A stretch of 11,645 nt of DNA from DATKGW01 sp035510605. Its GTDB lineage: Bacteria; Patescibacteriota; Saccharimonadia; Saccharimonadales; CAIOMD01. Shown piece by piece: positions 1 through 5,452 of this stretch. Numbering within the stretch: the stretch's first letter is position 1; every line of letters starts with the position of its first letter. The position numbers and the translations under genes were made by a program. Location: assembly GCA_035510605.1 (NCBI GenBank), contig DATKGW010000005.1:1-11645 (forward strand). The letters are read 5' to 3'. Under the pieces are notes generated by a model. The model did not search any database and had not been told where the DNA came from. It saw only the letters and a list, made by a program, of their open reading frames with translations.

Positions 1-2
1 CG

Positions 3-88
3 TGGTGCAGGGTGTAGGATTCGAACCTACGAAGGCATAAGCCAAGAGATTTACAGTCTCCCGTGTTTGACCGCTTCACTAACCCTGC
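3..88 (-). tRNA. tRNA-Tyr (anticodon GTA)
   Basis: Read on the minus strand this is a class II tRNA with a long variable arm. The acceptor stem pairs GCAGGGT with ACCCTGC, followed by discriminator A and an encoded CCA (positions 3-5). The T arm carries GGTTCGAATCC. The anticodon loop CTGTAAA puts GTA at 52-54, which reads Tyr codons. It lies downstream of tRNA-Thr(TGT) on the same strand, with a 127-nt hairpin-rich spacer between them and no separate promoter seen, so the two are probably cotranscribed. Confidence 0.97.
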
Positions 89-91
89 AAA

Positions 92-208
92 GTGCGTACC
101 ATATAGGTACGCACATATTTTAACACCCCCCTGGACTACACTCACGTGAGTCTCGGGGTATTAGATGCTCTCGCAAAGGCATCTAACTAGCGCAACCTCG
201 TAAGGTTG
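92..208 (-). other. Hairpin-rich spacer between tRNA-Thr and tRNA-Tyr
   Basis: Several inverted repeats follow one another in the spacer of the tRNA transcript. They are 92-100/106-114 (9 bp, 5-nt loop), 125-129/155-159 (ACCCC with GGGGT) enclosing the palindrome ACTCACGTGAGT at 140-151, 161-168/179-186 (8 bp, 10-nt loop), and 193-198/203-208 (6 bp, 4-nt loop). On the minus strand none is followed by a convincing T-run, so they are not ordinary terminators. No known RNA family is recognised. Possible roles are tRNA processing signals or a small structured RNA released during tRNA maturation. The strand is assigned from the flanking tRNAs. Confidence 0.5.
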
Positions 209-215
209 ATAGATT

Positions 216-291
216 TGGAGCCGACAGAGGGATTTGAACCCACGACCCGCTGTTTACAAAACAGCCGCTCTGGCCACTGAGCTATGTCGGC
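216..291 (-). tRNA. tRNA-Thr (anticodon TGT)
   Basis: On the minus strand a 76-nt cloverleaf is seen. The acceptor pairs GCCGACA with TGTCGGC, followed by discriminator T and an encoded CCA. The D arm has AGCTCAG, the T arm GGTTCAAATCC. The anticodon stem GCTGT/ACAGC closes the loop TTTGTAA, giving TGT, which reads Thr ACA (and probably other ACN) codons. It is the first gene of a minus-strand unit with tRNA-Tyr. Its sequence is a close paralogue of tRNA-Thr(GGT) at 965-1040, which lies in opposite orientation. Confidence 0.97.
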
Positions 292-301
292 GACAGAGGT
301 A

Positions 302-330
302 ATGTTACCAGAACTAACATATAGTTTCAA
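302..330 (-). promoter_or_regulatory. Promoter of the tRNA-Thr(TGT)/tRNA-Tyr unit
   Basis: On the minus strand there is TTGAAA (325-330), exactly 17 nt of spacer, then TAACAT (302-307) preceded by TGG, an extended -10. Transcription would start near 295, just ahead of the mature tRNA 5' end at 291. Confidence 0.7.
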
Positions 331-350
331 CACAATTCCTCTTTTTGATG

Positions 351-359
351 TGGTATACT
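351..359 (+). promoter_or_regulatory. Extended -10 promoter of the HTH/LAGLIDADG-like gene
   Basis: TGG followed by TATACT (354-359) forms an extended -10 element with a predicted start near 366, about 24 nt before the ATG at 390. No clear -35 or Shine-Dalgarno is seen. A second TATACT at 381-386 is too close to the ATG to serve this start. The promoter is divergent from that of tRNA-Thr(TGT). Confidence 0.5.
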
Positions 360-362
360 AGT

Positions 363-376
363 TACTACTGGTAGTA
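363..376. promoter_or_regulatory. Candidate operator palindrome
   Basis: TACTAC-TG-GTAGTA is a perfect 6-bp inverted repeat with a 2-nt centre. It sits directly on the predicted transcription start of the downstream gene, which encodes an N-terminal helix-turn-helix. The position fits repression, possibly autoregulation. This is inference from position and symmetry only. Confidence 0.35.
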
Positions 377-389
377 TTAATATACTCAT

Positions 390-974
390 ATGCTTACAAG
401 AGAAACCCTGAACACAATGTACAACATCCAAAATGCGTCAATGATGGATATTGCCCGTATATTAGGATGCTCTCAACATAAAGTAGTCTACTGGATGAAC
501 AAGCATCAAATTAAACGAAGATCCATCAGCGATGCCATTTATCAAAAACACAACCCTAGCGGAGATCCTTTTGTGATTAAGCCAATAAAAACCAAAAAAG
601 AGGCAATGCTGCTGGGTTTAGGTTTGGGATTATATTGGGGTGAAGGGAATAAATCAAATATGTACTCAGTGCGCCTCGGTAACACTGATCCCGAATTGAT
701 TAAGACTTTTATGAAGTTTTTGACCGATTTATTTGATGCGAAGAAAGAGAAAATGCGGTTTAGCCTGCAAATTTTTTCAGACATTAATCCCGAAAAAGCT
801 TTGGACTTTTGGATAAACCATTTAAATGTAAGTCCGATACAATTTTGCAAAGTCATAATAACAAAATCCGGGTCAATCGGTACATATCGTAATAAAAGTG
901 TCTACGGAGTTTTAACAATCCATTTTCATAACAAGAAGTTACGAGATATAATCAATGGGATGTTGCCGAGGTAG
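390..974 (+). CDS. HTH plus LAGLIDADG-like domain protein
   Basis: A 194-residue protein. Residues 18-43 (MDIARILGCSQHKVVYWMNK) look like a helix-turn-helix of the resolvase/transposase type. Residues 73-86 (MLLGLGLGLYWGEG) followed by a NTDPELIKTFMKFL segment resemble the core helix and following strands of LAGLIDADG homing-endonuclease-like proteins, also seen in WhiA-type regulators. Such HTH-LAGLIDADG-like proteins are frequent, uncharacterised, in CPR bacteria and archaea. The core motif is atypical (E85 would be the acidic residue), so DNA cleavage is not assured and a regulatory role is possible. The last codons and the TAG stop lie inside tRNA-Thr(GGT): the stop is nucleotides 8-10 of the tRNA. 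The promoter of that tRNA is inside this gene. There is no Shine-Dalgarno. The start was chosen as the first ATG after the promoter. Confidence 0.75.
   Translation: MLTRETLNTMYNIQNASMMDIARILGCSQHKVVYWMNKHQIKRRSISDAIYQKHNPSGDPFVIKPIKTKKEAMLLGLGLGLYWGEGNKSNMYSVRLGNTDPELIKTFMKFLTDLFDAKKEKMRFSLQIFSDINPEKALDFWINHLNVSPIQFCKVIITKSGSIGTYRNKSVYGVLTIHFHNKKLRDIINGMLPR
923..952 (+). promoter_or_regulatory. Promoter of tRNA-Thr(GGT), inside the upstream gene
   Basis: TTTTCA (923-928), 18 nt of spacer, then a consensus TATAAT (947-952). Initiation would fall near 959, six nt before the tRNA 5' end at 965. The elements lie within the last codons of the HTH/LAGLIDADG-like gene, so the tRNA does not depend on read-through from it. 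Confidence 0.55.
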
Positions 975-1040
975 CTCAGGCGGTAGAGCGCATCTATGGT
1001 AAAGATGAGGTCACGGGTTCAACTCCCGTCCTCGGCTCCA
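965..1040 (+). tRNA. tRNA-Thr (anticodon GGT)
   Basis: A 76-nt cloverleaf with acceptor GCCGAGG pairing with CCTCGGC, discriminator T and an encoded CCA. The D arm has AGCTCAG and the T arm GGTTCAACTCC. The anticodon stem CATCT/AGATG closes loop ATGGTAA, placing GGT at 998-1000, which reads Thr ACC/ACU. Its first ten nucleotides double as the end of the upstream coding region. It sits just before rpmG, as thrT sits before tuf/secE in many bacteria. No intron interrupts it. Confidence 0.97.
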
Positions 1041-1043
1041 GAC

Positions 1044-1072
1044 TTGAATGAAACCATCCAATCTGTTAATAT
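1044..1072 (+). promoter_or_regulatory. rpmG promoter
   Basis: TTGAAT (1044-1049), exactly 17 nt, then TAATAT (1067-1072) preceded by TGT, an extended -10. The start would be near 1079. This leaves a leader of about 24 nt carrying the Shine-Dalgarno AAAGGA (1090-1095) eight nt before the rpmG ATG. Confidence 0.7.
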
Positions 1073-1103
1073 ATATTAAATCTTGAATTAAAGGAATTAA
1101 AAA

Positions 1104-1307
1104 ATGGCTAAGAAGAACCCCAAGCGTAAGGTCATCGGCCTAGTTTGCAAAAATTGTGGTCAAAGACACCATTATACTGTTAAAAGTATTCAGAATACGC
1201 CTGATAAAATTAGTTTACGTAAATATTGCCCGACTACTCGCAGTTACACTACGCATACCGAAACAAGTAAAAATCTTGGCCGTAATGTTGTAAAAGCCAA
1301 AAAGTAG
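1104..1307 (+). CDS. rpmG: 50S ribosomal protein L33
   Basis: A 67-residue basic protein of the large ribosomal subunit, near the E site. The family signature is clear: VCKNCGQRHHYTVKSIQNT then DKISLRKYCP and a Thr/His-rich tail. The zinc ribbon is incomplete. C15, C18 and C42 are kept, but the fourth ligand is T45 (CPTT where zinc-binding forms have CPxC). The protein is therefore intermediate between the zinc-binding (C+) and zinc-free (C-) forms of L33. There is a C-terminal extension of about 15 basic residues. It has its own promoter and a good Shine-Dalgarno, and is followed by a weak hairpin terminator. Confidence 0.93.
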   Translation: MAKKNPKRKVIGLVCKNCGQRHHYTVKSIQNTPDKISLRKYCPTTRSYTTHTETSKNLGRNVVKAKK

Positions 1308-1330
1308 CAATTACTGCTATTATTTTTATC
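1303..1330 (+). terminator. Weak terminator after rpmG
   Basis: AGTAG (1303-1307) can pair with CTGCT (1314-1318), including one G-T pair, around a 6-nt loop. It is followed by a T-rich stretch to about 1329. The stem overlaps the rpmG stop codon. The stem is short, so the call is tentative. Confidence 0.35.
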
Positions 1331-1335
1331 TAAAT

Positions 1336-1364
1336 CTAACAGAATATAATTTGCTTGCTATACT
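1336..1364 (+). promoter_or_regulatory. Promoter of the PRTase-like gene, very short leader
   Basis: CTAACA (1336-1341), 17 nt, then TATACT (1359-1364) preceded by TGC, an extended -10. Initiation near 1371 would leave only about five nt before the ATG at 1376, and no Shine-Dalgarno is present. Confidence 0.6.
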
Positions 1365-1375
1365 AATAGACAAGT

Positions 1376-2095
1376 ATGGGCACAATGTTAAAGAACAAAC
1401 CGGCGGCTTTGCATTATTTTGATTCGCGCAAGCAAGCTGGCATTCTGTTGGCGGAAAAATTAATCAAATACCGATTTGAAGATACTATTGTTCTAGCGTT
1501 AAGCGAAGGTGGAGTGCTGGTAGGTGCAGAAATTGCCCGGCGACTACACTCATTGATTGCCATACTTCTGACCAAAGATATATATTTGCCCGATGGACGC
1601 ACATTAGTAGGAGTTATTAATGAAATAGGCGGCTTTGTATACAACAACAGCTTTTCGACTGGTGAAATCGAAGAACTGGAAAGTGAATATCGCGGTAATA
1701 TAGAATTTGCCAAAATGGAGGCCATGCACGAACTACATGTAGCCCTGGGGCAAGGTGGACTAATTTCAGCAGATTATTTTAGAAACAGGGTAGTAATTGT
1801 AGTAACCGATGGCAGCCTTAACGGCATGGCCTTTGATATGGCTAATGATTATCTTAAAGGCATAAATGTAAAAAAGGTTATTATGGCAGCCCCCGTCGCC
1901 GGTGTGCCGGCTATTGATAGGATGCATATATTAGCCGACGAACTTTACTGTTTATCCGCCACCGATACGATTTTTGAAATCGAGCATTATTATGAAGATA
2001 ATAATTTACCAAATCGCCCAACTATAATTAAAATATTGAACGACATTATATTGCAGTGGCAAAGGCCTAAAACACCAGTAAAACTTGGCAAATAG
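1376..2095 (+). CDS. Degenerate phosphoribosyltransferase-like protein
   Basis: A 239-residue protein with the layout of the predicted phosphoribosyltransferases of COG1926. LALSEGGVLVGAEIARRL (40-57) matches the early PRGGVPVA-type loop. A central segment with INEIGG, GEIEELESEYRG follows. The hydrophobic strand VVIVVTDGSLNGMAF (139-153) stands at the PRPP-binding motif, and a C-terminal FEIEHYYED segment is typical of the family. The PRPP motif is altered: the usual VDDGxATG reads VTDGSLNG, losing the first acidic residue and the Thr before the Gly. Catalysis may therefore be lost or changed; a regulatory or binding role is possible. A second in-frame ATG lies at 1385. The substrate is unknown. 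The gene stands alone between rpmG and tRNA-Trp. Confidence 0.75.
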   Translation: MGTMLKNKPAALHYFDSRKQAGILLAEKLIKYRFEDTIVLALSEGGVLVGAEIARRLHSLIAILLTKDIYLPDGRTLVGVINEIGGFVYNNSFSTGEIEELESEYRGNIEFAKMEAMHELHVALGQGGLISADYFRNRVVIVVTDGSLNGMAFDMANDYLKGINVKKVIMAAPVAGVPAIDRMHILADELYCLSATDTIFEIEHYYEDNNLPNRPTIIKILNDIILQWQRPKTPVKLGK

Positions 2096-2111
2096 GTTTG
2101 TTTTTTATAAT
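2085..2111 (+). promoter_or_regulatory. tRNA-Trp promoter
   Basis: TTGGCA (2085-2090) and a consensus TATAAT (2106-2111) are separated by a short 15-nt spacer. Initiation near 2118 is about 11 nt before the tRNA. The -35 lies in the 3' end of the preceding gene. Confidence 0.5.
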
Positions 2112-2128
2112 ATTAAGCTTGGCCATAT

Positions 2129-2205
2129 AGGGGAGTAGCTCAGTTGGCTAGAGCATCGGTCTCCAAAACCGAGGGTCGTAGGTTCGAGTCCTATCTCCCC
2201 TGCCA
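2129..2205 (+). tRNA. tRNA-Trp (anticodon CCA)
   Basis: A 77-nt cloverleaf with acceptor AGGGGAG pairing with CTCCCCT, discriminator G and an encoded CCA. The T arm has GGTTCGAGTCC. The anticodon stem TCGGT/ACCGA closes loop CTCCAAA, placing CCA at 2163-2165. tRNA-Trp is commonly found near rpmG-secE-nusG in bacteria, which agrees with the genes around it here. Confidence 0.97.
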
Positions 2206-2216
2206 AGAGCATATAT

Positions 2217-2246
2217 TTGACAGGGTATCCAACAAGGATTTACGTT
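2217..2246 (+). promoter_or_regulatory. Candidate promoter upstream of the 128-aa gene
   Basis: A perfect TTGACA (2217-2222) lies 18 nt before TACGTT (2241-2246), a poor -10. A second option is TTGCCT (2272-2277), 18 nt, TAAAAT (2296-2301), which would give a leader of about 20 nt. Either could drive the gene at 2328; the sequence does not decide. Confidence 0.35.
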
Positions 2247-2327
2247 ACTAAATATTCTAATTTGCTCATGCTTGCCTAGCTAACAGCAATAGTTCTAAAA
2301 TTGTAATTAATATTTAGGGGAATATAT

Positions 2328-2714
2328 ATGGCAGAAAATCAAAGCTTAAAATACTTTAATAGCATTGCTCTTGCCGACGTTATCACATGCGTAGAGATGC
2401 CAGACGATGCTGAACTCAGCGATCGTACTATGGCTACCCGAAGAAAGGGAGCTTACAGTATGATGGTTCACTTAGTAACCGGAGAATGGGATCCTTCTCA
2501 GAAACCTGTAATGCAAGAATTCTTAGGCCGTGTTGCAGCCAATGCTGCTCGCCAAGGTATTGAAATCAGTGTCGAAACCCACTCCTCTGCGAGTACACAG
2601 ACAGAGGATACTTCAAGAAATACGGGGTTTGATTCTCAAGATTATCGCGACCAACAGTCAGCTAAAACCGAGGAGCGCATAAGAACCGTTCAAGACCTGA
2701 GAAACAGTTCTTAG
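2328..2714 (+). CDS. Hypothetical protein, 128 aa
   Basis: I do not recognise this protein. The first about 80 residues (LKYFNSIALADVITCVEMPDD through MQEFLGRVAANAARQGIEIS) look globular and mixed helix/strand. The last about 45 residues are rich in Ser, Thr, Gln, Asp and Arg and are probably disordered. There is no signal peptide or membrane segment, so it is likely cytosolic. A strong Shine-Dalgarno, AGGGG at 2316-2320, lies 7 nt before the ATG and supports both the start and real translation. It is monocistronic, between tRNA-Trp and the P-loop kinase. Confidence 0.75.
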   Translation: MAENQSLKYFNSIALADVITCVEMPDDAELSDRTMATRRKGAYSMMVHLVTGEWDPSQKPVMQEFLGRVAANAARQGIEISVETHSSASTQTEDTSRNTGFDSQDYRDQQSAKTEERIRTVQDLRNSS

Positions 2715-2800
2715 TGTTCTAGACCCGCAAGTACTGCCACAGGAAATATATTAATATTTTGCAAAAGTTATAACAACATCTTCTAAAAAGACTTCAAAAT

Positions 2801-2809
2801 TGTTAAACT
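2801..2809 (+). promoter_or_regulatory. Extended -10 for a predicted leaderless mRNA
   Basis: TGT followed by TAAACT (2804-2809) ends 7 nt before the ATG at 2817, so transcription would begin at or next to the start codon. No Shine-Dalgarno is present. Confidence 0.5.
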
Positions 2810-2816
2810 AAAGAAC

Positions 2817-3482
2817 ATGAATAAAAACCGCTTAGAACATCCGGTATTGATTTATATGTACGGTTTACCAGGTTCGGGTAAATCTTTTGTTTCCAGACAG
2901 TTGGCCGAGATGCTGGGTATGGCTCATGTTAGTAGCGATCGCCTCCGCTCAGAACTATTCGAAAAACCAAAACACGATAAAACCGAGTACCAGATTATTA
3001 CGCATTTGATGGATTTTATGACCGAGCAGTTTTTAAATGCCGGTGTCAGCGCTGTATATGATATTTCTGTCAGCCGTTTGGCTGACCGCCGGGCTATAAG
3101 AGACATGGCACGAAAATTAGGCGTTAAAGAAATGATGGTTTGGGTGCAAATTGATGCCGATACAGCTTGGGTACGAACACAGTCTCGAGATCATCGCAAA
3201 GCTGACGATAAATACTCTTTACCTATGAGCCAAGAAATTTTTGACCGTTATATGAGTTTAATGCAAAACCCTCAAAACGAAAATTACCTTGTTTTAAGTG
3301 GCAAACACTTATTCAATAACCAAAAAACATCCTTGGTTCGACGACTGCGCGAAATCGGAGTTATAAGTGACAATACTCTGGAACAAAAAGTTCCCAAACC
3401 GGAGTTAATCAACTTAGTATCCCGCGCTCAAGTTCAGGCCGGTAGGGTTGATTACACTCGGCGTAATGTTATTATTCGATAA
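2817..3482 (+). CDS. P-loop kinase / AAA_33-type ATP-binding protein
   Basis: A 221-residue cytosolic protein with an N-terminal Walker A, GLPGSGKS (16-23), preceded by a beta strand (VLIYMY). SSDRLRSELF (39-48) is the usual substrate-proximal segment of AAA_33/zeta-toxin-like small-molecule or nucleic-acid kinases. AVYDISVSRLADRR (79-92) corresponds to the Walker-B-like strand and following Arg-rich helix. VQIDADTAWVRTQSRDHRK (110-128) resembles the lid region with Arg residues. The C-terminal 50 residues are unassigned. The substrate cannot be told from sequence. It probably forms an operon with the metallopeptidase-like gene that starts 13 nt after its stop. No antitoxin-like neighbour is seen, so a zeta-toxin role is unlikely. 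Confidence 0.8.
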   Translation: MNKNRLEHPVLIYMYGLPGSGKSFVSRQLAEMLGMAHVSSDRLRSELFEKPKHDKTEYQIITHLMDFMTEQFLNAGVSAVYDISVSRLADRRAIRDMARKLGVKEMMVWVQIDADTAWVRTQSRDHRKADDKYSLPMSQEIFDRYMSLMQNPQNENYLVLSGKHLFNNQKTSLVRRLREIGVISDNTLEQKVPKPELINLVSRAQVQAGRVDYTRRNVIIR

Positions 3483-3495
3483 TTTTATTTAGGTT

Positions 3496-4197
3496 ATGTC
3501 AGTTAAAAGCTTTTCTATTGATGGCATAGGCATTGTGGCTATTCATAAACGCCGCGGTTCTAAACGTTTGAATTTAAGAATCGATGGCCAAAAAGTCCGG
3601 GTAACTCAACCGCCTTGGCTGCCATATGCTAATGGAGTCCGTTTTGCCTCCAGTAACAAGCAGTGGATATTAATCCAAAGACAGAATCAACCTATTACTA
3701 AACTGATTGACGGCATGGCAATCGGTAAAAATCATACGCTTATTTTTCAACCCGGGGCATCGTTACGTACCCGTGTAGCCAAAGATATCATTACAGTCTT
3801 TATACCGCCCAATCTGCATTCAGCTAGCCCAGCCACTCAAAAAGCCGCTCAACAAGCGGCAAAAAAAGCCTTGAAAATAGAGGCCGAAGAACTCCTAGGC
3901 AGCAGATTGTCGGCTCTTGCCACAAAATATGGCTTTACCTGCCACGATGTAAAATTCAAAAGTATGCACAGCAAATGGGGTAGTTGTAATAATAAAAAAG
4001 TTATAACAATTAGTATTTATTTAATGATGGTACCCTGGGAACTTATCGATTACGTATTACTTCATGAGTTGGCACATACCCAGTACTTACATCATGGTAA
4101 AGATTTTTGGGCTACAATTGAAGCTATAATGCCCGATTACAAAGCCAGGCGTAAAAGACTTAAAGAATTGCAATATTTGGTAGCTCCGCTTAAGTGA
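3496..4197 (+). CDS. YgjP-type M48-like metal-dependent hydrolase
   Basis: A 233-residue protein of the YgjP/WLM-related (DUF45) family. The C-terminal half has the family signature: SKWGSC (159-164) followed by LLHELAH (188-194) and HHGKDFW (199-205). H190 and H194 with H200 are the expected zinc ligands and E191 the catalytic base. The N-terminal half (residues 1-105) is the usual beta-rich region ending in strands. There is no signal peptide, so it acts in the cytosol. Substrates of the family are poorly defined. The gap to the upstream kinase gene is 13 nt and only a weak AGG precedes the ATG, which suggests cotranscription and possibly translational coupling. It ends with TGA, evidence for normal UGA use. 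Confidence 0.9.
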   Translation: MSVKSFSIDGIGIVAIHKRRGSKRLNLRIDGQKVRVTQPPWLPYANGVRFASSNKQWILIQRQNQPITKLIDGMAIGKNHTLIFQPGASLRTRVAKDIITVFIPPNLHSASPATQKAAQQAAKKALKIEAEELLGSRLSALATKYGFTCHDVKFKSMHSKWGSCNNKKVITISIYLMMVPWELIDYVLLHELAHTQYLHHGKDFWATIEAIMPDYKARRKRLKELQYLVAPLK

Positions 4198-4221
4198 GTA
4201 GTGGACTTGGGAAGAATCTCG

Positions 4222-4227
4222 TATAAT
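4222..4227 (+). promoter_or_regulatory. Consensus -10 for a predicted leaderless histidine kinase mRNA
   Basis: A perfect TATAAT ends exactly 7 nt before the ATG at 4235. No Shine-Dalgarno lies between them. No good -35 is seen; GTGGAC at 4201-4206 is the nearest candidate, with a short spacer. Confidence 0.55.
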
Positions 4228-4234
4228 TAAGTTT

Positions 4235-5356
4235 ATGCCAAAGGCAATACACAAAACTTCCGTACCAAAACCAAACGATCACATTGCGGCCTTAGAGCAT
4301 GAACGTTTAATCTCTCTAATAAATAGCATGGCAGATGCTGTTATCGCCGTAGACGAGCATCAGGTTGTAGCTATCTATAATGGGGCGGCATTAAACATTT
4401 TAGATTTGAATATCGAGCTTAGGGGTAAAAAGCTACACTCACTAATAAAATTAATTGATAAAAACGAACAATTAGTTGATATAGAAAAACTGATAAATAG
4501 AACTCTAACTCAATTTACTACCAGAGATTTGTTACTCAAATACCCAAACAACGAAACCATTAATCTTTATCTTAGCGTCGCTCCGGTGCATCTTGGTTTT
4601 GGCGTTTCAGGTGCACGCGGGCATGTACTATTACTCCGCGACATTACTCACGAAAAAAGCCTAGAAGAAGAGAGAGATGAGTTTATATCAGTTGTAAGCC
4701 ATGAACTACGAACGCCAATTGCCATAGCAGAAGGGAATATCAGTAATGCCCAGTTTGTGGTTGATAAAAACAAAGATGTCCCTGAAGTAATCAAGCAATC
4801 TTTAAAAGCCGCCTATGATCAAACTATCTTCTTAAGTGGTATGATCAATGATTTGGCGACTTTATCCCGAGCTGAGCGAGGAAAATTGAATGTTGAAGTT
4901 GAATCAATTAATTCAAATGAATTGCTTAAAGATTTGGAACAAAATTATGCTCCACAAGCTAAAGCAAAAGGCCTAAAATTGATGATAGATGTCGATCCGG
5001 AACTCCAACTTTTGCAATCCAGCAAGCTCTATACAAAGGAAATATTGCAGAATTTTATCACCAATGCCATAAAATACACTGAAAAGGGTAAGGTGATTAT
5101 CTCGGCTAGGCCAAAATCTAATGGAGTAATGTTTGAAGTCAGTGATACGGGTATCGGCATAAGTAAAGCCGATAAGCAAAAAGTGTTCGGCAAGTTTTTC
5201 AGGAGCGAAGACTATCGTACCCGACAAAGCACTGGTACCGGGCTTGGTTTATATGTAACCAAAAAACTGGCAAGCCTCATCCATGCCGAAATCAGCCTAG
5301 AGACTGAACTTAACCATGGTTCAACTTTTTCAATTTTTATTCCTAGCATTGATTAA
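4235..5356 (+). CDS. Soluble PAS-containing sensor histidine kinase
   Basis: A 373-residue two-component sensor kinase. Residues 23-140 form a PAS-like sensor (SMADAVIAVDEHQVVAIYN). The HisKA dimerisation domain has its H-box at 150-161 (FISVVSHELRTP) with H156 as the phosphoacceptor. The HATPase domain shows the N-box (QNFITNAIKYT, 272-282), G1 (DTGIGI, 304-309), F-box (FGKFFRS) and G2 (GTGLGL, 334-339). All catalytic motifs are intact. No transmembrane segment or signal peptide is seen, so it senses an internal or membrane-proximal cue from the cytosol. No response regulator gene is in the window, making it an orphan. It appears to have its own leaderless promoter. The secE promoter starts 8 nt after its stop. 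Confidence 0.92.
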   Translation: MPKAIHKTSVPKPNDHIAALEHERLISLINSMADAVIAVDEHQVVAIYNGAALNILDLNIELRGKKLHSLIKLIDKNEQLVDIEKLINRTLTQFTTRDLLLKYPNNETINLYLSVAPVHLGFGVSGARGHVLLLRDITHEKSLEEERDEFISVVSHELRTPIAIAEGNISNAQFVVDKNKDVPEVIKQSLKAAYDQTIFLSGMINDLATLSRAERGKLNVEVESINSNELLKDLEQNYAPQAKAKGLKLMIDVDPELQLLQSSKLYTKEILQNFITNAIKYTEKGKVIISARPKSNGVMFEVSDTGIGISKADKQKVFGKFFRSEDYRTRQSTGTGLGLYVTKKLASLIHAEISLETELNHGSTFSIFIPSID

Positions 5357-5363
5357 TAATGTA

Positions 5364-5392
5364 TTGACCCCCAGAGATAAAATTGCTACTAT
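5364..5392 (+). promoter_or_regulatory. Strong promoter of secE-nusG
   Basis: TTGACC (5364-5369), exactly 17 nt, then TACTAT (5387-5392) preceded by TGC, an extended -10. Initiation would be near 5399. This is the best-formed promoter in the window, as expected for a translation/transcription operon. Confidence 0.75.
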
Positions 5393-5403
5393 TGACTTGA
5401 ACG

Positions 5404-5437
5404 GCCTAAAGAATTAATCTTTAGGCTTATTATTTTT
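5404..5437 (+). terminator. Terminator-like hairpin in the secE leader (possible attenuator)
   Basis: GCCTAAAG (5404-5411) pairs perfectly with CTTTAGGC (5419-5426) around a 7-nt AT loop, followed by TTATTATTTTT. It looks like an intrinsic terminator, yet it lies a few nt downstream of the predicted secE start and just before the secE Shine-Dalgarno. It could attenuate secE transcription, stop read-through from the histidine kinase gene, or protect the 5' end of the mRNA. Confidence 0.6.
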
Positions 5438-5452
5438 GGAGACTTAAATCAA

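Noticed and set aside
542..856. Minus-strand open frame opposite the HTH/LAGLIDADG-like gene
   Set aside because: It is a shadow of the plus-strand gene, which has a recognisable HTH and its own promoter.
390..1040. Group I intron or intein carrying the LAGLIDADG-like gene
   Set aside because: The neighbouring tRNA-Thr genes are intact and uninterrupted, and no split tRNA or host-gene halves flank the ORF.
2081..2108. Terminator after the PRTase-like gene
   Set aside because: Only a 4-bp CAAA/TTTG stem precedes the T6 run, and the T-run is better read as part of the tRNA-Trp promoter.
2817..3482. Zeta-type toxin of a toxin-antitoxin pair
   Set aside because: No small antitoxin gene is adjacent; the upstream 128-aa gene is separated by 102 nt with its own signals, and the downstream partner is a metallopeptidase.
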